Source: Bradyrhizobium sp. CCBAU 53338 (lineage in GTDB: Bacteria > Pseudomonadota > Alphaproteobacteria > Rhizobiales > Xanthobacteraceae). Taken from it: a stretch of DNA of 64,000 bases. Under the pieces are notes generated by a model. The model worked only from the letters and a program-made list of their open reading frames with translations, had not been told where the DNA came from and did no database searches. Where the stretch lies: the NCBI RefSeq assembly GCF_015291665.1, contig NZ_CP030048.1, positions 1,302,001 to 1,366,000 on the forward strand, written 5' to 3'. The translations under genes and the position numbers were made by a program. Shown in pieces: positions 24,356 to 32,262 of the stretch. Within the stretch, counting starts at the first letter, position 1, and each line of letters starts with the position of its first letter.

Positions 24356-26105
24356 CGTCCCAGCCCGAGATGTCGGCCATCAGGTTGTTGACGCCGCCTC
24401 CGACGATGTTGCGTGACAGCAGCGGCACCAGGATGTTGGCCTCGCAGAAGATCTCGTTGACCTTGATCAGCAGCGCGGCGCGCTTGACCGGATCGAGCTC
24501 GTTCTGCGCGGCCTTGTAGGCCTTGTCGGCCTCCGCATCGGACCAGCGCGAGATGTTGCGCCCCAGCCATTTGTTGTCCTTGTTCGCGATCTCCCACGAC
24601 ACGCACTGGTTCAAGAACCGCTCCGGATCGGGCTGCGGCTGCGTGGTGTTGTACATCTCCATGTCGGCATAGAGTTTGGAGTAGGTGTCGGGATTGCCGA
24701 CGTCAGACGAGAAGAACACCGATGCGACGACGGCCTTGATCTCGATCTCGATGCCGGCCTTCTGGCAGGCCTGCTTGATGATGGCCTGGGTCTTCTGCCG
24801 TGGCCCGTTGATCGAGGTCTGGAACACGTATTTGAGCTTCTTGCCGTCCTTCTCGCGAATGCCGTCCGCCCCCGGCTTCCAGCCGGCTTCGTCCAAAATC
24901 TTGATCGCCTTGTCGATGTCAAACGCGTAGCGCAGCTTGCTCGATTTGAACTGCGCGGGCTGATTGACGAAGCTTGCGGTCGCGACGCCGCCGCGGCCGT
25001 AGATGAATTTCTGGATGCCGTCGCGGTCGATCAGCAGGTTGAACGCGCGGCGCACGGCCGGATCGGACAGCGTCGGATGCTTGGTTTTGGCATTTGAACG
25101 TTCGCCATCGACCTCGGTCCATGGATCCGTCGTGTTGAGGATGATGAACTCGACATTGCCGGAGAGCGTGACGTCGACCTTGCCCTTGCCGCTGGTCTCC
25201 ATGCGCTTGAGGACCTCGTCCTCCACCTGCAGATTCCAGGCATAGTCATATTCGCCCGTCTGCAGCACCGCGCGCGCTGCCGAGACGGCGTCGCCGCCGC
25301 CCTTGACCTCGAGCGTGTCGAAGTAGGGCCGGTTCTTGACGTGATAGTCGGGGTTGCGCTCGGCACGGATCATGTCGCCGGGCTTGAACTCCACGAATTT
25401 GTACGGGCCGGTGCCGACCGGCTTCAGATTGCCCGGCGCTTCGCGCGACTTTGCGCCGGTATAGTCGCCAAAGTGATGCTTTGGCAGGATCTGCCCGACC
25501 GAACCGACGAAGGGGTCGGCCCAGAACGGGGTCGGCGCCTTGAAGATGACCTTGACGGTGTGGTCGTCGATCTTCTCGACCGTGATATCCTTGTAGGATC
25601 CCGTGGTGTAGGCGGCCGTGGCGAGATCGGCTGCGTAGCTCCAGGTGAAGACCACGTCGTCCGCTGTGAACGGTTTACCGTCATGCCACTTGACGCCCTG
25701 CTTGAGCTTCCAGATCACGCTGGTGCCATCCGCCGCGATGCCCCCGTTCTGCTTGGTCGGCACCTCGGCGGCAAGACAGGGGATGAGGTTGCCGTCCGCG
25801 TCCCAGCCGGCGAGCGGCTCGAAGAAGATGCGCGAGGCGATCTGGTCCTTGGTGCCGATCGCGAAATGTGGATTGAGCAGCGTCGGAGCCTGCCACAGCA
25901 GGATTTTGAGCGGGCCGCCGCCGCCAGCCTTGGTCGGCTTGTACTGCAGCGTTGCATCCGCCATCGCCACGTCGTTCCAGAGCAGCATCTGGCCCGCGAT
26001 CGGCGCGGTGATTCCGACCGCGGCCATTGTCCGGATGAACGAGCGTCGCGACAGCGTGCCTTGCTTCACTTCCGCGACTGCCTTGCGAATTTCGTTCTCG
26101 TTCAT
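24318..26105 (-). CDS. ABC peptide/nickel-type (family 5) substrate-binding protein, orphan
   Basis: This 595-residue periplasmic binding protein has a Tat-type signal (LSRRSFIRTMAAVGITAPIAG). Family 5 features include WKLKQGVKWHDGKPFTADDV, VGTGPYKFVEFKPGDMIRAE, RRAFNLLIDRDGIQKFIYG and PDPERFLNQ. The start ATG at 26105 has GGAGG upstream. No permease or ATPase gene lies beside it, so it must work with a transporter encoded elsewhere or act in sensing. Its 3' end overlaps araC by 38 bp. Confidence 0.9.
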   Translation of the reverse strand: MNENEIRKAVAEVKQGTLSRRSFIRTMAAVGITAPIAGQMLLWNDVAMADATLQYKPTKAGGGGPLKILLWQAPTLLNPHFAIGTKDQIASRIFFEPLAGWDADGNLIPCLAAEVPTKQNGGIAADGTSVIWKLKQGVKWHDGKPFTADDVVFTWSYAADLATAAYTTGSYKDITVEKIDDHTVKVIFKAPTPFWADPFVGSVGQILPKHHFGDYTGAKSREAPGNLKPVGTGPYKFVEFKPGDMIRAERNPDYHVKNRPYFDTLEVKGGGDAVSAARAVLQTGEYDYAWNLQVEDEVLKRMETSGKGKVDVTLSGNVEFIILNTTDPWTEVDGERSNAKTKHPTLSDPAVRRAFNLLIDRDGIQKFIYGRGGVATASFVNQPAQFKSSKLRYAFDIDKAIKILDEAGWKPGADGIREKDGKKLKYVFQTSINGPRQKTQAIIKQACQKAGIEIEIKAVVASVFFSSDVGNPDTYSKLYADMEMYNTTQPQPDPERFLNQCVSWEIANKDNKWLGRNISRWSDAEADKAYKAAQNELDPVKRAALLIKVNEIFCEANILVPLLSRNIVGGGVNNLMADISGWDVTTWNLASWYRS

Positions 26106-26368
26106 CGGATGACCTCCACCACGAAATAGTCGTCACTGGCACCGACCCATCATGTTTGATCATGGACGAGGGAGCAATGCCGGGAGGGGAGGAACAACCT
26201 GCGACGAAATGGCGGGCGAGCGTGCCGCAAAGCGGCATGCCCCTGGCAAGCGTCAGGATGGTCCAAGATGTTGCGGCGATCGGCAGCTTCTGCCGGGGCA
26301 CCTTTGCCGGGGTGACGGATCTCCCATCCGAAATTGAGACAACCCCTTGATGGATATGGTTCCCTCAA

Positions 26369-26385
26369 CTGGCATGCCCATTGCA
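26369..26385 (+). promoter_or_regulatory. Sigma-54 (-24/-12) promoter candidate
   Basis: CTGGCATGCCCATTGCA agrees with the RpoN consensus YTGGCACGRNNNTTGCW except for C-to-T and R-to-C. The invariant GG (26371-26372) and GC (26383-26384) are spaced exactly 10 bp. It lies 38 bp before the ATG of the protein at 26424. No NifA-type TGT-N10-ACA was seen just upstream. The rest of 26106-26368 contains only a small TGCCGC/GCGGCA hairpin near 26225. Confidence 0.65.
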
Positions 26386-26423
26386 CGCGGAACGTGCGTT
26401 CGCAATGACAGTGGAGTTCGCGT

Positions 26424-26990
26424 ATGAGTGTTGGCGGCATGAGCAGCATCAGCGGTGGAAGCACGACGAGTTCGTCGTCGTCCACCGGCCCATCGAAATC
26501 GGCGGATGGTTCGCAAGTCGGAGACGTCTCGACCTTCGCCTCGCTGATGCATGACGGCACGCCCTATGACGAGGTCAAGGTCAACCTGCCGAACGGAATG
26601 TCGGTGGGCATCGTCCATTTCGGCGGCGGTGGTCTGGACAGCAGCGCGCTCAAATCCATCGAAGACTTCGTCCAGCGGTTCGCGAGCCAGCAGGTATCGG
26701 GAGATTCGTCCTCCGCGACCGACCAAACGCAGAATGACGACACCCCCGACACCGTCGGGATCGACAAGATCCATGTCGATCTCCCGAACGGATTGTCGTT
26801 CGAGGTCGTCCATTCTTCCGGCAATCAGGTCACGGACAGTGCCGCCGTGATGAAGGAACTCACCGAGGCGGCCGAGGAGCTCACTGAAGCCCTCGCGCAA
26901 TATTCACCGTCATCGTCGGTGGCATCCGCCTATGCCGCGCAACAGGCGGCGTTGTCCGATCATACGAGCCAGGTCGACGCCCGGAGCTGA
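26424..26990 (+). CDS. Ser-rich protein with internal duplication, unknown function
   Basis: This 188-residue protein has a Ser/Gly/Thr-rich N-terminus (residues 1-35) and two related segments. Segment A (48-90) contains LPNGMSVGIVH (55-65); segment B (113-160) contains LPNGLSFEVVH (120-130). Each is a short beta pair followed by a helix (SSALKSIEDFVQRFA; SAAVMKELTEAAEELTEAL). There is no Cys, signal peptide or membrane helix. The start ATG has a GGAG site. I recognise no family. The disordered Ser-rich start resembles secreted effectors in composition only. A sigma-54-type promoter precedes it. Confidence 0.75.
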   Translation: MSVGGMSSISGGSTTSSSSSTGPSKSADGSQVGDVSTFASLMHDGTPYDEVKVNLPNGMSVGIVHFGGGGLDSSALKSIEDFVQRFASQQVSGDSSSATDQTQNDDTPDTVGIDKIHVDLPNGLSFEVVHSSGNQVTDSAAVMKELTEAAEELTEALAQYSPSSSVASAYAAQQAALSDHTSQVDARS

Positions 26991-27110
26991 GCGGAGCGCA
27001 CGGGTTGCGAGGGGCGCGCCGCAGGTCGCCGTGCGATCTGCGGGATGCCGCCATGCGTCCGGTTCCAGACGTCGGTAATCCGTTGCCCTGCATGCGCGGC
27101 CCTCATTATA

Positions 27111-27127
27111 TTGGCGCGATGATTGCG
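27111..27127 (+). promoter_or_regulatory. Sigma-54 (-24/-12) promoter candidate of bisC
   Basis: TTGGCGCGATGATTGCG matches YTGGCACGRNNNTTGCW except A-to-G and the last W. GG (27113-27114) and GC (27125-27126) have the required 10-bp spacing. It lies 45 bp before the bisC ATG, which leaves a normal leader. Confidence 0.55.
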
Positions 27128-27171
27128 ACCGGAAGCCGCCTGCTCGGCGTTTCCTGCGATGAGGTCACGCG

Positions 27172-29493
27172 ATGGACGATACGATTGGCTTCCCCGACCC
27201 CGGCCTCGATTTGTCTGATGGATTCAAGCCGCACACTTCGCATTGGGGCGTGTTCTCCGCGCGCAATGGCGCAGCCGGGCTGGAGGTGAGGGCCTATGCG
27301 GGGGATCCCGATCCGAACGGCATCATCGACAATTTTCCCGGCGCGTTGCGCCACCAGGCGCGCATCGCCCAGCCCGCCATCCGTCGCGGCTGGCTCGAGC
27401 GTGGGCCGGGTCCAGATAGCAGGCGCGGTCGCGACGAGTTCGTCTCCGTCAGCTGGGAGAAGGCGCTGGATCTGCTCGGCGACGAGCTGGCGCGCATCCG
27501 CGATACGCGCGGCCCCGGTGCCGTGTTCGGCGGCTCGTATGGCTGGTCGAGCGCCGGCCGGCTGCATCATGCGCAGAGCCAGGTCCATCGTTTCCTCAAC
27601 ATCGCGATGGGCGGCTATGTCCGCTCGGTGAATTCCTATTCCTCGGGCGCGTCCTCTGTGCTGCTGCCGCAGATCATGGCGGGCTACGAGGACATCACCA
27701 AGCGCAACGTCACCTGGGAGCAGATCGCTGATACAACCGAGATCGTGCTCGCGTTCGGCGGCATGGCGCTGAAGAATTCCATGGTGGCCGGCGGCTCGAT
27801 CAGCAAGCATGTCGAGCGTGACGCCATGGCGGCGGCACGCCGGCGCGGCTGCGAATTCATCCTGATGAGCCCGTTGCGCGAGGATCTGCCGGTCGAGGCT
27901 GGCGCGGAATGGATGAGCTGCATTCCCGGCACCGACACCGCGCTGATGCTCGGCATTGTCCACACGCTGGTCAGTGAGGGCATGGACGACCAGGCCTTCC
28001 TCGATCGCTACACCGAGGGATGGCCGGTGTTCCTGCGCTATCTCACCGGCGAGAGCGATGGGCAAGCCAAGGATGCCGCATGGTCCGCAGCGATTTGCGG
28101 CGTCGATGCCGATGCGATCCGCAAGCTGGCGCGACGCCTTGCCGGCAAGCGCGCGCTCATCACCGTCTCGCACTCGCTGCAGCGCGCGGAGCATGGCGAG
28201 CAGCCGGTGTGGATGGGCATGGTGCTGGCGGCCGCGCTCGGCCAGATCGGTCTTCCCGGCGGCGGCTACGCTTATTCGCTCGGCGCGATCGGCTATTACG
28301 GCCGCCGCGTCAACGACGTGCCGGGGCCGACGCTGGGGCAGGGCCGCAACGGTGTCCGCGATTTCATTCCGGTGGCGCGCATCGCCGACATGCTGCTCAA
28401 TCCCGGCAGCACTTATCGTTACAATGGCGAGACGCGTACCTATCCTGACATCCGCCTGGTCTATTGGGCCGGCGGCAATCCGTTCCATCACCACCAGGAT
28501 ATCAACCGCTTGCGCAAAGCCTTCGCGAAAGTCGACACGCTGGTCGTGCACGAACTCGCCTGGACCGCGACCGCGCGCCACGCCGACATCGTGCTGCCCT
28601 CGACTATGACGCTGGAGCGCGAGGACATCGGCTACTCCACCAACGATCCGCTGATGGTCGCGATGCACCGCATCGCCGAGCCGTTCGGGCTCGCGCGCGA
28701 CGACTATGATATCTTTGCAGATCTCGCAGATCGCCTCGGCGCCCGCGAGCCGTTCACGGAGGGCCGCACCTCGCGGCAATGGCTGGAGCATCTCTACGAG
28801 CCGACCCGCGCCTCGCTCGCCAAGCGGGGCCTGGAGGCCCCGAGCTTCGAGGAATTCTGGCGGCGCGGCAGCCTGGTCGTGCCGCAGCAGCCCGACGATG
28901 GCGGCCGCCTGCGCAGTTTCCGCGAGGATCCGGTCGCGCACGCGTTGCCGACGCCGAGCGGACGCATCGAGATCTACTCCGCGAAGATCGCCGGACATGG
29001 CGATGCGGATTGCCCGGGCCATCCGGTCTGGCTCGAGAAGAGCGACATGCCCAAACCCGGCGCGCCGTGCTTCCTCGTCGCCAACCAGCCCGTGACGCGG
29101 TTGCACAGCCAGCTCGATTTCGGTGGTCATTCGCTCGCGGCAAAGCATCGCGGCCGCGAGGTCGCGCGCATGAATCCGCGCGATGCGAGCGCGCGCGGCA
29201 TCGTGGATGGCGACATCATTCGCCTGTTCAACGAACGCGGTGCGTGCCTTGCCGCAGTGCATGTCACCGACGGTATCGCGCCCGGTGTCGTGCAGCTTCC
29301 GACCGGCGCCTGGTACGATCCGATGGACCCGGAAGACGAGGCGCCGCTCTGCGTTCACGGCAATCCGAACGTGCTCACCCGCGACATCGGCACCTCCTCC
29401 TTCGCGCAAGGCTGCACCGGCCAGCTGACGACGGTGGAGGTGGAGAAATTTACCGGCAATTTGCCGCCGATCCGGGCGTTCGATCCGGCGTAG
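27172..29493 (+). CDS. bisC: Biotin sulfoxide reductase-like molybdoenzyme BisC
   Basis: This 773-residue bis-MGD enzyme belongs to the DMSO reductase family. The Mo-ligating Ser region is GGSYGWSSAGRLHHAQSQVHRF, close to BisC/DorA/TorA. It has no Tat signal, which points to the cytoplasmic BisC type that reduces biotin or methionine sulfoxide rather than respiratory TMAO/DMSO reductase. Cofactor motifs include FGGMALKNSMVAGG, YWAGGNPFHHHQDINRL, RHADIVLPSTMTLEREDIG and the C-terminal NQPVTRLHSQLDFG. The ATG at 27172 has GAGG upstream and a sigma-54-type promoter. It stands alone. Confidence 0.88.
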   Translation: MDDTIGFPDPGLDLSDGFKPHTSHWGVFSARNGAAGLEVRAYAGDPDPNGIIDNFPGALRHQARIAQPAIRRGWLERGPGPDSRRGRDEFVSVSWEKALDLLGDELARIRDTRGPGAVFGGSYGWSSAGRLHHAQSQVHRFLNIAMGGYVRSVNSYSSGASSVLLPQIMAGYEDITKRNVTWEQIADTTEIVLAFGGMALKNSMVAGGSISKHVERDAMAAARRRGCEFILMSPLREDLPVEAGAEWMSCIPGTDTALMLGIVHTLVSEGMDDQAFLDRYTEGWPVFLRYLTGESDGQAKDAAWSAAICGVDADAIRKLARRLAGKRALITVSHSLQRAEHGEQPVWMGMVLAAALGQIGLPGGGYAYSLGAIGYYGRRVNDVPGPTLGQGRNGVRDFIPVARIADMLLNPGSTYRYNGETRTYPDIRLVYWAGGNPFHHHQDINRLRKAFAKVDTLVVHELAWTATARHADIVLPSTMTLEREDIGYSTNDPLMVAMHRIAEPFGLARDDYDIFADLADRLGAREPFTEGRTSRQWLEHLYEPTRASLAKRGLEAPSFEEFWRRGSLVVPQQPDDGGRLRSFREDPVAHALPTPSGRIEIYSAKIAGHGDADCPGHPVWLEKSDMPKPGAPCFLVANQPVTRLHSQLDFGGHSLAAKHRGREVARMNPRDASARGIVDGDIIRLFNERGACLAAVHVTDGIAPGVVQLPTGAWYDPMDPEDEAPLCVHGNPNVLTRDIGTSSFAQGCTGQLTTVEVEKFTGNLPPIRAFDPA

Positions 29494-29540
29494 CACGGCG
29501 ATCGAAGCGATCGGTGGAGCGACGCTGTATCCGGACCGCC

Positions 29541-29560
29541 GCCTGACAGCAGGGTCAGGC
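29541..29560 (+). other. Hairpin after bisC
   Basis: GCCTGAC (29541-29547) pairs with GTCAGGC (29554-29560) around a 6-nt loop, 48 bp after the bisC stop. No T-run follows, so a role as terminator is uncertain. It lies in the convergent gap between bisC and the TetR gene. Confidence 0.4.
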
Positions 29561-29722
29561 GACGGTGCGGTGCGAACTCAGTGAACTTGGGGAAGTTGTA
29601 AGGCCGCGAAAGAACGCTAGCCTGGCCGCCGAGGGCACTCAAGTTTCGCTGTGTTGCCGCGGCCAGAGATTCATTTCAGCCGCCCCCAAACCGCCACAGA
29701 TGGCGGCCGGTCCTTCGAAGGC

Positions 29723-30298
29723 TCAGCGCTGGCTTGCGATCGTCACCGCCGCGTCCACCGCATCCTCCAGGATCTCGTCGGATAGTTGCTTGTCGTTGAC
29801 GGCGCGCGCCAATTGCAGCGCGCCGACCATGATCGAATAGATCGTGATCGCCTTGCGCCGCCGGTCTTTCGCGGAGCCATGCCTGATCTGCTCCGCCATC
29901 AGCACGATGATGTCGGCAACCTTGCCGGTGAATGCGTCGCGCGTGGCCTTGGGATGCCGCGCAATCTCGGCGACCAGCGCAGCGGTCGGGCAGCCCGTGC
30001 CGGCGCGGTCGCGATGCCGCGCCGAAAGATAATCGCGGATCGTGGTTTCCAGCGCGACGCCGTTCTCCAGATTGGCCTCGTGCCGCTCCTCCCGCCTCGT
30101 GAGCGCATCGGTCAGCACCTCTCGCACCAGATCTTCCTTCGAGGCGAAGTGCGTGTAGAAGGCGCCGTTGGTGAGGCCTGCCTCCGACATGATGCCGGCG
30201 AGACCGACCGCGGCGATCCCGCTTTCGCGGAATTTTGCCGAGGCGACATCGAGGATGTGCCGGCGGGTTTCGTCCTTGTGTCCCTTGTCGTAGCGCAT
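29723..30298 (-). CDS. TetR-family regulator, divergent to MATE pump
   Basis: This 191-residue TetR/AcrR regulator has an N-terminal HTH (RRHILDVASAKFRESGIAAV, IMSEAGLTNGAFYTHFASKEDLV) and a helical ligand domain with Cys in GTGCPTAALVAEIARH. The ATG at 30298 gives a typical N-terminus (MRYDKGHKDETRR); an upstream in-frame extension would run into the operator. It is divergent from the MATE transporter and likely represses it through the dyad at 30363. Confidence 0.88.
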   Translation of the reverse strand: MRYDKGHKDETRRHILDVASAKFRESGIAAVGLAGIMSEAGLTNGAFYTHFASKEDLVREVLTDALTRREERHEANLENGVALETTIRDYLSARHRDRAGTGCPTAALVAEIARHPKATRDAFTGKVADIIVLMAEQIRHGSAKDRRRKAITIYSIMVGALQLARAVNDKQLSDEILEDAVDAAVTIASQR

Positions 30299-30362
30299 GG
30301 ACCTCAACTCCGTGCCGCCGCCCGGCCTGAAAGGCGAGCCACAGGATCGTGAGCGATTTGCT

Positions 30363-30405
30363 ATTGCATTACGATCATAATAATACATTATAAGTGTAAT
30401 GCAAT
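30363..30405. promoter_or_regulatory. TetR/MATE operator: 10-bp inverted repeat over divergent promoters
   Basis: ATTGCATTAC (30363-30372) and GTAATGCAAT (30396-30405) form a perfect inverted repeat with a 23-bp AT-rich centre. The arms contain TTGCAT, and TTATAA lies at 30388-30393, so -35/-10 pairs on both strands fall inside the palindrome. A TetR dimer binding here would shut both genes. Confidence 0.65.
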
Positions 30406-30454
30406 GGCGGCTCGGCGGGGCGGGCGGCCTTCGAAAGGCAACAGGATCCCAGGA

Positions 30455-31897
30455 ATGTCAGTCGAGGACGTCGCCGCACCGCCTTTGTCCGCCATGGAGG
30501 CCCCTGCGCGAAGCACGGCCGCGCCCCGCCCGGCCGCCACGACCGCCGACCTGCGTCGCAACGCGCTTCTGACCGCGCCGATCCTGCCGACCCTGCTCAA
30601 GCTCGCCGCACCGACCGTGACCGTGCTGGTGGCGCAAACCGCGGTGAACATCGCGGAGGCCTATTATGTCGGCTATCTCGGCACCGACGCGCTGGCCGGC
30701 GCGGCGCTGGTGTTCCCGATCTTCATGCTGATGACCATGATGTCGAATGGCGGCTTCGGCTCCGGCGTTGCCTCGTCCGTGGCGCGGGCGGTCGGCGCCG
30801 GCCGCCGCGACGACGCCGACGCAGCATTATTCCACGCCATCGTGCTCGCGATCATTGCCGGCGGGCTGTTTACGCTCGGCGCGCACTTCGGCGGCCCGGC
30901 GCTGTTCCGCGCGCTCGGCGGCCGCGACGGCGCGCTCGACGCGGCCATCACCTATTCCAGCTATCTCTTCGCCGGCGCAATTCCCGTCTGGATCGTCAAT
31001 CTTCAGGCCGCCGCGTTGCGCGGCTCCGGCAACGTCAAGGTGCCGGCGCTCGTGACGCTGATCGGCGCGATCGTGACCATTCCTGTTTCGCCGCTGCTGA
31101 TCTTCGGCTTTGGACCCGTTCCAAGCCTCGGCATCGGCGGCGCCGGCATTGCCTTTGGACTTTATTACAGTGCGGCGATGTTGTTCCTGCTGCGCTACAT
31201 GTCCTCGGGCGCATCCGGCCTGCGGCTGCACATCGTGCCCCTGCGCGCACGCATTCTAGGCGATATGCTGAAGGTCGGCATCCCTACCGCGTTCAACGCC
31301 GTGCTGACCAATCTCACCGTCATCTTCGTCACCGGCGCGGTCGGCCTGTTCGGCACGTCGGCGCTCGCCGGTTACGGCATCGCCTCGCGGCTGGACTACA
31401 TCATGATCCCGCTGCTGTTCGGCATCAGCACGGCGACGCTGACCATGGTTGGCGTCAACATGGGCGCAGGCCAGACCGCGCGGGCGCAGCGGATCGGCTG
31501 GGTCAGCGGCGCCGCCGGCATGATCATGACGGGCTCCATCGGGCTTCTAGTCGCGGTCTTTCCGACCGCGTGGCTGCATCTCTTCAGCCACGACGCCGAC
31601 GTCGTGAACGAGGGCATGACCTATTTGCGCATCGTGGCGCCCGCCTATGCGGCGCTGGGATTTGGCTTCGTCTCGTCGTTCGCGGCCCAGGGCACGGGCC
31701 GGGCGATGGGTCCGCTCGTGTCCGCGATCGCGCGCATCCTGATCGCAGCCGGCGGCGGTTGGGTTGCGGTCGCCTATTTCGGCGCGGGAATGACCGGGCT
31801 CGCCACCATGGTCACGGTATCGCTCGCCGCTTACGCCGTGATCTGCATACTGATCATGCTTTCGCCGTCGACCTGGCGCGCCGAGCCGCGCGCGTAG
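30455..31897 (+). CDS. MATE-family multidrug/toxin efflux protein
   Basis: This 480-residue inner-membrane exporter has about 12 helices and two MATE halves, e.g. LLKLAAPTVTVLVAQTAVNIAEAYYVGYLG and MLKVGIPTAFNAVLTNLTVI described in parts. Each half begins with the typical Pro-containing first helix. I chose the ATG at 30455 (MSVEDVAAPP) with AGGA upstream; an ATG at 30404 lies within the operator palindrome and would be nearly leaderless. Control by the divergent TetR is likely. The exported compound is unknown. Confidence 0.88.
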   Translation: MSVEDVAAPPLSAMEAPARSTAAPRPAATTADLRRNALLTAPILPTLLKLAAPTVTVLVAQTAVNIAEAYYVGYLGTDALAGAALVFPIFMLMTMMSNGGFGSGVASSVARAVGAGRRDDADAALFHAIVLAIIAGGLFTLGAHFGGPALFRALGGRDGALDAAITYSSYLFAGAIPVWIVNLQAAALRGSGNVKVPALVTLIGAIVTIPVSPLLIFGFGPVPSLGIGGAGIAFGLYYSAAMLFLLRYMSSGASGLRLHIVPLRARILGDMLKVGIPTAFNAVLTNLTVIFVTGAVGLFGTSALAGYGIASRLDYIMIPLLFGISTATLTMVGVNMGAGQTARAQRIGWVSGAAGMIMTGSIGLLVAVFPTAWLHLFSHDADVVNEGMTYLRIVAPAYAALGFGFVSSFAAQGTGRAMGPLVSAIARILIAAGGGWVAVAYFGAGMTGLATMVTVSLAAYAVICILIMLSPSTWRAEPRA

Positions 31898-32072
31898 GAA
31901 GGGCTTGCGCGCGGCGTGCCGCTGCCTCAATCTGCGTTCGTTTCCCATTTGCCTGCGAACGGAGAAGCGTTGCCCGCCGCAGGCGGCCAATATGAATTTT
32001 CATTTCATTGATTTCGCACCGAGGAGAAGCGAATACGGTCCTACTCATTGTCGTCGAGTGATGGAGACCAAG

Positions 32073-32144
32073 ATGTCGTTTCGCCCGTCGTCCTCACCGG
32101 GTTCAGGGGCGCGGTGCTGCCGAGCCGTTAGGCAGCCTGCCTAG
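32073..32144 (+). CDS. Candidate leader peptide with tandem Cys codons
   Basis: This short frame codes 23 residues beginning MSFRPSSSPGSG and ending ARCCRAVRQPA, followed by TAG. It is preceded by GGAG at a good distance (32063-32066). The two Cys codons TGC-TGC (32115-32120) form part of the ascending arm of a hairpin. Leader peptides with adjacent Cys residues near their end are known to sense cysteine supply in other bacteria. It lies 118 bp upstream of the monooxygenase gene at 32263. No product has been shown; the call is structural inference. Confidence 0.5.
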   Translation: MSFRPSSSPGSGARCCRAVRQPA

Positions 32145-32198
32145 CCAAAGTCCTGCGCAGGGGGCCGGTCCCGGCGGGCAGCCTTGCGCATTGCCCGC
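32116..32198 (+). promoter_or_regulatory. Attenuator-like competing hairpins
   Basis: Segment 1 GCTGCC (32116-32121, over the Cys codons) pairs with segment 2 GGCAGC (32131-32136). Segment 3 GCGGGCA (32174-32180) pairs with segment 4 TGCCCGC (32192-32198), followed by TTGTCT. Segment 2 also offers CTGCC (32137-32141), which can pair with GGCAG (32177-32181) in segment 3. This 1:2, 2:3, 3:4 layout is that of a translation-coupled attenuator. The T-run is weak, so Rho-dependent or translational control is possible. The rest of 31898-32072 shows no further gene. Confidence 0.45.
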
Positions 32199-32262
32199 TT
32201 GTCTCGCGCCCCCGCAACCGACATCATCAGGGCCGTGGCCATCCTCGCCCGACAGGGGTCGT

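Noticed and set aside
26300..26368. NifA upstream activator (TGT-N10-ACA) near the sigma-54-type promoter
   Set aside because: No TGT/ACA pair with 10-bp spacing was found there, so no activator is proposed.
27106..29496. A 796-codon open frame antisense to bisC
   Set aside because: It mirrors the codon bias of bisC in GC-rich DNA, is Arg/Ala-rich, has no recognisable domain and covers exactly the span of a clear molybdoenzyme gene.
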